Positions 15,960 to 22,773 of a stretch of DNA of 36,614 nucleotides are shown piece after piece. The notes under the pieces are model-generated. The model saw only the letters and a list, made by a program, of their open reading frames with translations. It was not told the DNA's origin and searched no databases. The DNA is from Scytonema sp. UIC 10036 (GTDB lineage Bacteria > Cyanobacteriota > Cyanobacteriia > Cyanobacteriales > Nostocaceae), in the NCBI RefSeq assembly GCF_009725235.1, contig NZ_WJFC01000125.1, positions 1 through 36,614 of the forward strand. The letters run 5' to 3'. The position numbers were made by a program, and so were the translations under genes. Within the stretch, counting starts at the first letter, position 1. The number at the start of each line of letters is the position of its first letter.

Positions 15960-18725
15960 ATGTTGAGTTTTGATGAGCTAACCTTGAAGTTTCCCGATCA
16001 AATTTGGTTAGAGTTCTCAGAAGACGATCGCAAGCAAGCCTTATCCAATGAGTTAGATTACTCAAGGAGTGAGACGCTGTGGAATGCTTATTTAAATTGC
16101 CTCTGTTTAAATCTATTAATGGCATGGTTTCAAGAGGAAGATGAAACACAGCCTTTGGTATTACCTGAAAGGAAGGCTTTACCTAGTATTTGGGAAGTAG
16201 TGAATGGTACGGGAATTCAGATAAATGAAACACGATTTGTAATTATTCCGAGTCTTGACATTGATACAGAACTTTCTGTACCTGCTGAATGGGTAGATAT
16301 TTCTAGTTGGGTTGCTCACTATTATCTAGCAGTGCAGATAAACTTTGAGGATGGCTGGTTGAGAGTGTGGGGATATGCTTCCCATCAGCAACTTAAAAAT
16401 CAAGGAAAATATGACGAATTTAACCGTACCTATTCTCTAGATACAGAGGATTTAATTGAAGATTTGAATGTGATTTGGGTAATGCAAAAACTACGCGCAG
16501 ATGAATTGGCGAATGCGATCGAAACTACTCCAGCACTACCCTCTCTCTCATCACAAGAAGCAGACAACCTGCTGTCACAATTGAGTCAACCTTCTATTTC
16601 TTCACCCAGATTAGAGGTAGAAGACTTTAGGAAGTGGGCAGCATTACTTGAGAATAGCACTTGGAGGCAGCAGCTTTACGAACGCAGGAGAGGGAGACTA
16701 TCTATGTCAGAAACTCCATCCCTGTCATTTTCATCTTTTGTTGATTATAAAAAAACTGTTAGCACACTTGTTAAGGATTTGAAGCGCCTGCAAGCATTCA
16801 GCCAAAAGTTGAAGCTGAATGATTCAGTTAAATTGATTGAAGATGTTGTGCAACGAGTAGAAAGTGATTCTTTTTCTGTTGCTGTTGTAGGAGAGTTCAA
16901 GCGTGGTAAAAGTACCTTCATCAATGCTTTACTAGGTCAAGAAATTTTACCTTCTGATATTATGCCCTGTTCTGCAACAATTAATAGAGTCAAATATGGG
17001 TTAACACCATCAGTCAAAGTGCAATTTAAGGATGACAGAGAAGAAAATTACACTATTGATAAATTAGCTGATTATGTCACAAACTTAACACCAGAATCTA
17101 TGTCCAATGCTGAAAATGTTAAAGAAGCAGTAGTTTATTATCCCGTTCCATATTGTCAAAATAATATCGAGCTTATAGATACACCAGGTTTAGGGGATAG
17201 TGTCAAAATGACAGAAATTACACTTTCAGTTTTGCCCCAAGCCGATGTGGCAATTATGGTCATTTTAGCTCAAGCACCTTTTTCTGAATCTGAGCGAGAT
17301 TTTCTAGAAAATAAGTTACTGACCCATGATTTGGGGCGGATTATTTTTGTTGTGAACGGTATAGACAGATTCGAGCGCCCTGAAGATACTGAAAGAGTAC
17401 TTAAGCACGTTGAAAATCGCATACAGAAGTATGTCCTTAAGCGGGCAGAAGAACGATTTGGCAAAGACTCTCTGGAGTATGAAGTTTATCTAAAAAAGAT
17501 TGGCAAGCCTAAAATTTTTGGTCTTTCCGCCTATCAATATTTAAAAGGTAAACAGAAAAATGATGAGACATTGCTCGTACAAAGCCGCTTTGATGAATTT
17601 GCATCAGCATTAGAAAAATTACTCACACAAGAACGTGGAACAGTTATTTTACATCTTTTGGCTTCTCGTAAGCTGGCTTCGGCTATAGAAATTCTTAAAA
17701 CCATTACTGTTCAGGAAAACGCCCTCTCTATAAAAAACGAGCATTTTTTACAAGCGTATACGAAAAGTATAGCTGAAATTCAAGCAATACGCTCTCGTAA
17801 AACAGAGGAACTGCACTTAATTGATAGGGCTTCTCTTGAGGTTAAGTATCAAGTACAACCTCTACTATATCGTTTAGAAACAGAACTGAAACGGGAAGCT
17901 GAACGGGTAATTGAAATGACAGAAATTCATGCTTCGGAATTCAGAAATATGAATGCCTTAACTAAAAAAATATGTCATAAAGTATCAGACGCCATGCAAA
18001 AAGTAAGTCAGAAGTTAGCTGAAACAATTCAACTTGAAATTCAACACAGTGTTATTAAAGAGGTTGAAAGACTCCAAGATTTTTCTAATTTAGTCAATAA
18101 AATTTCAAATCAGATTGAAATGGAATTTGTTGATTTTTCTGCCGAAGCAGAACTTCACAAGACTTCAGATAAACGGATGGTAGATGGAGCTTTTGAGGCA
18201 TTTACAGGGTTGAAAAGTATTCTTACAGGATGGAGTGAAGTGGGGTTAAAGGGTGCGACTGTGAGTGCTAAAATTCTTGGCACAGCCTTTGCTGCTCGTT
18301 CTCTGACATCACTCATTGGATTATCTGTTAATTGGTCAGTAGCATTAACTGTTGGTGTTTTGTCAATTTTTCACCCTGGTTTTATGCAAAATTTGTTATT
18401 GAATAACGTTGCTCAGATTCAAAAATTTAAGGAAATTTACAAAGCAAAAATTCTCCAAGAAATTACTAAGCAACTACAAGAAAGTAAAATTGAGCAAATA
18501 GTTAATGGCTATATTTCAGATACTTTTACTACTTTTAAACAAAAAGTAGATCGAGAAGTAGAAGCTCTGCTGGATAATATTCAAAATACTCTAGTCGAAA
18601 TGCATCAAAAGCGCGATCGAAATGAATGTCTCACTGTAGTCGAACACAAAGAACTTTCTCAGATGCGTTTTGAAACCGTGGAAATTCTTGAAAATCTTCA
18701 GCAGTTGTCCGAGCAGCTTGTATAG
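15960..18725 (+). CDS. DUF1822 domain fused to a dynamin-like GTPase, 921 aa
   Basis: Residues 1-244 are the N-terminal domain of DUF1822 proteins: SFDELTLKFPDQIWLEFSE, ALPSIWEVVNGTGIQ, VPAEWVDISSWVAHYYLAVQ and FRKWAALLENSTWRQQLY. They align with the stand-alone DUF1822 protein at 34661-36115 until its LYANRKRQL. From Met249 (MSETPSLSF) onward it is a complete dynamin close to the 687-aa paralogue: P-loop GEFKRGKST 311-319, DTPGLGD from 407, NGID 466-469, coiled coils, a hydrophobic paddle-like segment (LTSLIGLSVNWSVALTVGVL), and a last coiled coil. The DUF1822 C-terminal half is missing and replaced by the GTPase. A ribosome-binding-like stretch precedes Met249, so the dynamin part might also be made alone. 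The nucleotide sequence shows no stop or frame change at the junction. Confidence 0.9.
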   Translation: MLSFDELTLKFPDQIWLEFSEDDRKQALSNELDYSRSETLWNAYLNCLCLNLLMAWFQEEDETQPLVLPERKALPSIWEVVNGTGIQINETRFVIIPSLDIDTELSVPAEWVDISSWVAHYYLAVQINFEDGWLRVWGYASHQQLKNQGKYDEFNRTYSLDTEDLIEDLNVIWVMQKLRADELANAIETTPALPSLSSQEADNLLSQLSQPSISSPRLEVEDFRKWAALLENSTWRQQLYERRRGRLSMSETPSLSFSSFVDYKKTVSTLVKDLKRLQAFSQKLKLNDSVKLIEDVVQRVESDSFSVAVVGEFKRGKSTFINALLGQEILPSDIMPCSATINRVKYGLTPSVKVQFKDDREENYTIDKLADYVTNLTPESMSNAENVKEAVVYYPVPYCQNNIELIDTPGLGDSVKMTEITLSVLPQADVAIMVILAQAPFSESERDFLENKLLTHDLGRIIFVVNGIDRFERPEDTERVLKHVENRIQKYVLKRAEERFGKDSLEYEVYLKKIGKPKIFGLSAYQYLKGKQKNDETLLVQSRFDEFASALEKLLTQERGTVILHLLASRKLASAIEILKTITVQENALSIKNEHFLQAYTKSIAEIQAIRSRKTEELHLIDRASLEVKYQVQPLLYRLETELKREAERVIEMTEIHASEFRNMNALTKKICHKVSDAMQKVSQKLAETIQLEIQHSVIKEVERLQDFSNLVNKISNQIEMEFVDFSAEAELHKTSDKRMVDGAFEAFTGLKSILTGWSEVGLKGATVSAKILGTAFAARSLTSLIGLSVNWSVALTVGVLSIFHPGFMQNLLLNNVAQIQKFKEIYKAKILQEITKQLQESKIEQIVNGYISDTFTTFKQKVDREVEALLDNIQNTLVEMHQKRDRNECLTVVEHKELSQMRFETVEILENLQQLSEQLV
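16687..16706 (+). promoter_or_regulatory. Possible internal translation start inside the fusion gene
   Basis: GGAGAGGGAG lies 7 bases before an in-frame ATG at 16704, exactly at the domain boundary (codon 249). The following residues, MSETPSLSFSSF, match the N-termini of the free-standing dynamins (MTATANPTISLDS). It may be a relic of the separate gene that was fused, or a working start giving a 673-aa free dynamin beside the 921-aa form. Confidence 0.45.
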
Positions 18726-18757
18726 ATTGTAAGCGAGCAACGCCTAGCGATCGCAAA

Positions 18758-18816
18758 CTCTCTTCACAATTCGATGTGTCCGCAGATCGGGTGCAGAGAA
18801 CGCCCAGTGAAGAGAG
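18758..18816. terminator. Inverted repeat downstream of the fusion gene
   Basis: CTCTCTTCAC (18758-18767) is mirrored by GTGAAGAGAG (18807-18816) across about 39 bases, between the end of the plus-strand operon and the convergent membrane-protein gene. No U-run follows, so a role as a terminator is only possible. It is more secure as an inverted repeat than as a functional signal. Confidence 0.35.
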
Positions 18817-18894
18817 AGGAGATTTTATAAATTAAACTGCCTTACATTAGGTACTTTAAAATCATTGCTCTTATTCAGATTTTCAGAGTTTTTC

Positions 18895-19470
18895 TTAAGT
18901 ATTTCTTGCTCTTGGAAGCATTTGCTTCAGTTGGTTGACATAACCTTCAACTTTTTTAGCATCTGCATTAACCAATGCTTCTTCCACATCTTCAGAAATA
19001 CTGGAAGCTGTAACCATAGTCTCTAAAATATATTTTGCAGATTGTTGTAGTTGCAGAATACCTGTATTAGCTAGTCTTTTTCCCATAATTGGAGTCAAGA
19101 TAGGAACAACCATATCTAAGCTTTTGCTTATTCCTTTAATACGATCTAAACTTAATGATTGGAGAGCAATTAAAGTTCGTATTAGTTCAATAGCAACCTC
19201 TTGGGTTTTATCAATTGATGGCAAATTACTTTGTATCAATAGCAAAATATTATTTGTGATTCTCATTTTAATATAAAGAAAATTTAATAAACAATAAAGT
19301 AGGAGTAAAAACCCAGTTATAAACAACCAAAAGCTAGAAAAATAACCAAATAGTGTGATAACCATACTAAGACACAACACTATTAAAATAAAATTAATTT
19401 TATGAGAAATGTCTGTGAATGTATTGTTTAGAGAATCGGAAAATTTGTTGGTATTCAAATCGGTAGTCAT
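18895..19470 (-). CDS. Hypothetical membrane protein, two-helix N-terminus
   Basis: 191 aa, not recognised. Residues 24-67 hold two strong hydrophobic segments (NFILIVLCLSMVITLFGYF and SFWLFITGFLLLLYCLLNFL). A soluble, mostly helical region follows, with repeated TLIALQSLSLDRIKG and QLQQSAKYILETMVTASS and a short charged C-terminus. The ATG at 19470 has AAAGGAT just upstream. It carries a copy of the 26-bp shared element 83 bp upstream, placing it in the same putative regulon as the dynamins. It might be a membrane anchor or sensor for them; that is inference only. Confidence 0.7.
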   Translation of the reverse strand: MTTDLNTNKFSDSLNNTFTDISHKINFILIVLCLSMVITLFGYFSSFWLFITGFLLLLYCLLNFLYIKMRITNNILLLIQSNLPSIDKTQEVAIELIRTLIALQSLSLDRIKGISKSLDMVVPILTPIMGKRLANTGILQLQQSAKYILETMVTASSISEDVEEALVNADAKKVEGYVNQLKQMLPRARNT

Positions 19471-19553
19471 AGATATCCTTTATTTTGTAACTTGTCGAAG
19501 TACTGGATGCTTTAGCTGTTTTTGACTGCTGTTTGTCATCTGCTACTACTTTG

Positions 19554-19579
19554 TCAGAACAGGTTTTGCAAAATATGCA
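19554..19579 (-). promoter_or_regulatory. 26-bp shared element, copy 4 (membrane protein)
   Basis: TCAGA-N15-TATGCA on the plus strand (A for G at position 5), with TTTTGCA in the middle. It lies 83 bp upstream of the ATG at 19470 in the common orientation, in the divergent gap before the 19671 gene. In the minus-strand direction it ends TCTGACAAAG. Confidence 0.68.
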
Positions 19580-19670
19580 GTCTTGTCAAGAAAGATGTAA
19601 TTGCCTAAGAAGCGATCGCTTGATGTAGATTCGCCACAACCTACCACAACCTGTAATTAAGGCTCTTGTG

Positions 19671-20012
19671 ATGAAGTTTGCTGCTGCTGCTATTATTGGG
19701 GCTTTAATCAAATTCATAGTAGTGAAGACAGGTATTAGTATCAGTGCTGCTGTAGTCATTGTTCTTCTACCTATCCTTGGAGCGGTTCTTGCTCACGAAT
19801 GGATGAGCTTTCCAAAAAACTTAGGAGAAGACATATCTTCTTCTATCTGTGAAGAGCTAGATGCCGACTTTGTAAAAACAAATAAAGAAGCGTTATCAAA
19901 TGTATTCCAAGAACTCTTGGAGAATCAAGTAGAAGCTATTGGGAAGCATTTAGCAGACGATGAAGAAGTTTCGGAGAAAATCGGCGAAGTTCTCAGCTTT
20001 CTTCACGCTTGA
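19671..20012 (+). CDS. Small membrane protein, acidic tail
   Basis: 113 aa from the ATG at 19671 (a GTG lies directly before it). The first 45 residues are hydrophobic (FAAAAIIGALIKFIVV and ISAAVVIVLLPILGAVLAHEW), giving one or two membrane segments. The remainder is an acidic helical tail (LGEDISSSICEELDADF, HLADDEEVSEKIGEVL). No family is recognised. It is divergent from the 191-aa membrane protein and is followed by another small membrane protein on the same strand, about 90 bp away. Confidence 0.6.
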   Translation: MKFAAAAIIGALIKFIVVKTGISISAAVVIVLLPILGAVLAHEWMSFPKNLGEDISSSICEELDADFVKTNKEALSNVFQELLENQVEAIGKHLADDEEVSEKIGEVLSFLHA

Positions 20013-20104
20013 ACTAGGTTTCCCTATTACACTCTGTCAATGCGATTTTGGGGAATTCAGTAGAATCATATCTTAACTTAACTTAACAGGATTTTCTCTT
20101 AACT

Positions 20105-20371
20105 ATGCTACAAAACTCTTTGAATCGAATCGTCGCTGGTGTGTTATGGGGATTGCTTTGGACGGCAATTCTTGTCTTAGCCATCTTTTTAGTTTTTCCG
20201 ATTCTGAACTTAGCTCTAGTAGGTGGGATTGCTTTTCTATGTGTCCTAGTTGGTATCTTTTTAAATCTTAGAGTTGTAGAGCAGCCATGTCCTAAATGTG
20301 GGACTATCTTCAAGGTCATGCCAACTGGGAGTAAGTGTCCGAGTTGCGGTCATTTTGTTAACAAAAATTAA
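20105..20371 (+). CDS. Small membrane protein with C-terminal zinc ribbon
   Basis: 88 aa. Two hydrophobic segments (VLWGLLWTAILVLAIFLVFP and LALVGGIAFLCVLVGIFLNL) are followed by a cytoplasmic-type zinc ribbon: CPKCG at 62-66 and CPSCG at 78-82, 16 residues apart, the spacing of a rubredoxin-like knuckle pair. It is probably a membrane-anchored metal-binding adaptor. No specific function is recognised. The ATG at 20105 is the only plausible start. Confidence 0.7.
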   Translation: MLQNSLNRIVAGVLWGLLWTAILVLAIFLVFPILNLALVGGIAFLCVLVGIFLNLRVVEQPCPKCGTIFKVMPTGSKCPSCGHFVNKN

Positions 20372-20537
20372 AACTAACGAATTAGGCTACACAGGTAATT
20401 ACTGCCAAAAAATGCAACTTTATGGAGATTGATTATTATATGATACTTCTTAAAGGATGGCATCCTTTATTTCAACAGGGCTGTGTTACGCGCTCGGATT
20501 GAGTCGCTGGTAGGAATCTCGACTGGGGGAAACGGAC
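20372..20537. other. Short gap before the tpsA remnant
   Basis: No gene is visible. The last bases before the remnant (20486-20537) do not extend its homology to TpsA, so the remnant's left break lies at about 20545-20555. Confidence 0.5.
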
Positions 20538-20729
20538 ATGGAAAGAAAATGGATGTTATTACGACAAGGTAGCCAAATTTCCACAACTGCAGGAACTAAT
20601 TTTGGTCCCGGTGATGGCGGTAACATAAATATTAATACAGGTTTCCTAGTCGCGCTCCCTGCTGAAAACAGCGATATTACTGCCAACTCTTTCGGTGGTC
20701 GAGGTGGCGCAATTAACATCAATTTATAA
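20538..20729 (+). pseudogene. Remnant of a TpsA-type haemagglutinin gene
   Basis: The open frame encodes about 55 residues matching the TpsA protein downstream near its C-terminal part. RQGSQISTTAGTNFGPGDGG aligns with RRNSNISTTAGTTRGPGDGG, and ENSDITANSFGGRGGAINI with EDSNITANSFGGKGGAINI. The matching TpsA region is at about 26340-26510. No secretion domain or start context is present, and a stop follows. It lies directly upstream of the tpsB gene and records a second tpsA copy lost by deletion. Confidence 0.85.
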
Positions 20730-20753
20730 ATTGATTTATAAGTTTAAGGGAAG

Positions 20754-22622
20754 ATGGAGAGTACTATTATTGAAATCAGAAAGCAGAATGCAGAAGGCAG
20801 AAGCAGGAAAAAATGCACTTGTTTATCGTGCTTTCAAGCTATAAAAATTTGGCATAAAGTATGGCTGTTTTGTACAGTTTTTGTCTATATAACCAACAGC
20901 AGTCAAACAGCGATCGCCAATTCTGTAGAAGTCTTTTCTCCCCAAATCGACTCGATATCATTAAAAGAATCAGAAGTCTCTTCCATTACAAGCACAACCT
21001 TAAGTCAAATCCCTTCCCCAGTGACCCCAACAGTTCCCGAACCTGCTCCCACGCCCACACCATTTCCCGACGAAGAACTCTTACAAACCCCATCGCCCAA
21101 TCAACCTATACCACAACCCATACCTGAAGTTCCAGAAACATTTGTCATTAAACAATTTGAATTTATTGGTAATACCGCCTTTAGTAGTGAAGAATTAGTC
21201 AAAGAAATTCAGCAATTTATTGCTCGACCCATTACCTTTGCTCAACTCTTGGAAATTGAAGAACTTCTTAATAAAAAATATCTGAATGCTGGCTATATCA
21301 ATTCTGGTGCTGTAATTCCCGCCGCACAGAAATTTCCTCGTAAAGGAGGAACTATCAAAATTCAAGTTGTCGAAGGTGGAATTGAGTCTATAAAAGTTAG
21401 AGGTACGCGCAGACTAAATCGCGGATATATTAGCAGTCGTTTAGCCATTGCCACAAAGAAACCTTTAAATCGCAACCGTTTGTTACAAGCACTGCAACTT
21501 TTACAACTTGACCCTCTGATTAAAAACATTTCCGCAAATCTTACCGCAGGAGCGCGTCCAGAGTTAAGCTTACTGGAAGTAATAGTTGTAGAAGCAGACT
21601 CATTTACAACTAGAATCTTTGCAGATAACGGTCGTGCTCCCAGTGTTGGTACTTTTCGTAGAGGTATCCAAATTAACGAGCGCAATTTACTGGGGTTTGG
21701 TGATGGAATTCGAGCCACTTACACGAATACTGACGGTAGCAATGCTTTTGAGATTGGCTATACAGTTCCTTTAAGTCCGAGAAATGATACAATTACAGTT
21801 AACTACAGCAGAAATAATACTGAAGTCGTAGAAGAACCATTTGACCGTTTGGATATTTTAGGGGATTCCTACGCTTGGGAAGTGACCTTACGTCAACCTG
21901 TGTTGCAAAAACCATCTCAGGAATTTGCCTTGGGTTTGACCTTTTCGCAGCAAGAAAGCAAGACTGAATTGCTGGGGTTTGATTTTCCCCTTTCAAGCGG
22001 CGCTGACGATCGCGGTAGAACTCGTATTTCTGCACTAAGATTTTTCCAAGAGTGGACAAGCCGCAATCCCAGAGAAGTTTTTGCACTGCGATCGCAATTC
22101 AATCTAGGCATCGACGTATTCAATGCTACCACAAATGATAGACCACCCGATAGTCGCTTTTTTGCTTGGCGGGGTCAAAGTCAGTATGTGCGTTTGCTAG
22201 CGCCAGAAACATTGCTAGTGCTGCGTTCTGACATACAATTAGCCACGAGTGCGCTTGTACCATTAGAACAATTTGCGATCGGTGGATTTGGTAGCGTCAG
22301 AGGTTATCGACAAGATTTACTATTGACAGACAACGGTGCATTTTTGTCTGCGGAGATACAGTTACCAATTTTAAAAGTACCAGACTCGCGGGGGATTTTA
22401 CGACTGGCTCCATTTATTGATTTTGGAGTGGGTTGGAATAGTTCTGGAGGTGGTGAACCAAATAACACTTTGCTAGCAACTGGTTTGGGTTTGCAATGGC
22501 AAATGGCTGATTGGCTGGATATTCGCTTGGATTGGGGTATCCCGCTCATTGATGTTGCTGGGAGGAACCGGACATTGCAAGAAAATGGGTTGTATTTTTC
22601 AATTAATTACAGTCCGTTTTAG
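20754..22622 (+). CDS. TpsB outer-membrane transporter (ShlB/FhaC/HecB family)
   Basis: 622 aa. An N-terminal segment with a hydrophobic core (KVWLFCTVFVYITNSSQTAIA) acts as signal peptide after a charged start. Positions 80-125 are Pro-rich (SPVTPTVPEPAPTPTPFPD). A POTRA_2 domain follows (FVIKQFEFIGNTAFSSEELV ... KGGTIKIQVVEGGIESIKV). The C-terminal half is a 16-stranded-barrel-type ShlB region with alternating hydrophobic strands, including FAIGGFGSVRGYRQDLLLTD, the conserved loop-6 RGY signature. It exports the TpsA protein encoded next through the outer membrane. The start region contains a low-complexity AGAAGGC-like repeat (20771-20808) that encodes residues IRKQNAEGRSRK, so the signal peptide has an unusual charged leader. 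Confidence 0.9.
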   Translation: MESTIIEIRKQNAEGRSRKKCTCLSCFQAIKIWHKVWLFCTVFVYITNSSQTAIANSVEVFSPQIDSISLKESEVSSITSTTLSQIPSPVTPTVPEPAPTPTPFPDEELLQTPSPNQPIPQPIPEVPETFVIKQFEFIGNTAFSSEELVKEIQQFIARPITFAQLLEIEELLNKKYLNAGYINSGAVIPAAQKFPRKGGTIKIQVVEGGIESIKVRGTRRLNRGYISSRLAIATKKPLNRNRLLQALQLLQLDPLIKNISANLTAGARPELSLLEVIVVEADSFTTRIFADNGRAPSVGTFRRGIQINERNLLGFGDGIRATYTNTDGSNAFEIGYTVPLSPRNDTITVNYSRNNTEVVEEPFDRLDILGDSYAWEVTLRQPVLQKPSQEFALGLTFSQQESKTELLGFDFPLSSGADDRGRTRISALRFFQEWTSRNPREVFALRSQFNLGIDVFNATTNDRPPDSRFFAWRGQSQYVRLLAPETLLVLRSDIQLATSALVPLEQFAIGGFGSVRGYRQDLLLTDNGAFLSAEIQLPILKVPDSRGILRLAPFIDFGVGWNSSGGGEPNNTLLATGLGLQWQMADWLDIRLDWGIPLIDVAGRNRTLQENGLYFSINYSPF

Positions 22623-22712
22623 ATTAGTAAAACTTTTGTATTATCTTTTCTGAAATTTTATAGAAAATCCTTGGCAAAAACACAATATAATTCAGATATT
22701 TAAATGCAGTAC

Positions 22713-22770
22713 ACCCCTCCCCAACCCTCCCCTTGGTAAGGGGAGGGTGCGCGATAGCGGCGGTGGGGTT
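22713..22770. repeat. Interspersed GC-rich hairpin repeat at the tpsA start
   Basis: ACCCTCCCCTTGGTAAGGGGAGGGT is the hairpin core (22724-22748). It is flanked by CCCCTCCCCA on the left and GCGATAGCGGCGGTGGGG on the right. This is a common cyanobacterial dispersed element. It lies immediately upstream of, and possibly within, the first codons of the tpsA gene. Confidence 0.7.
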
Positions 22771-22773
22771 AAG

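Noticed and set aside
20771..20808. AGAAGGC-like short repeats as a possible CRISPR or satellite
   Set aside because: Only a few degenerate units, without spacers, lying within the tpsB coding start; simple low-complexity sequence.
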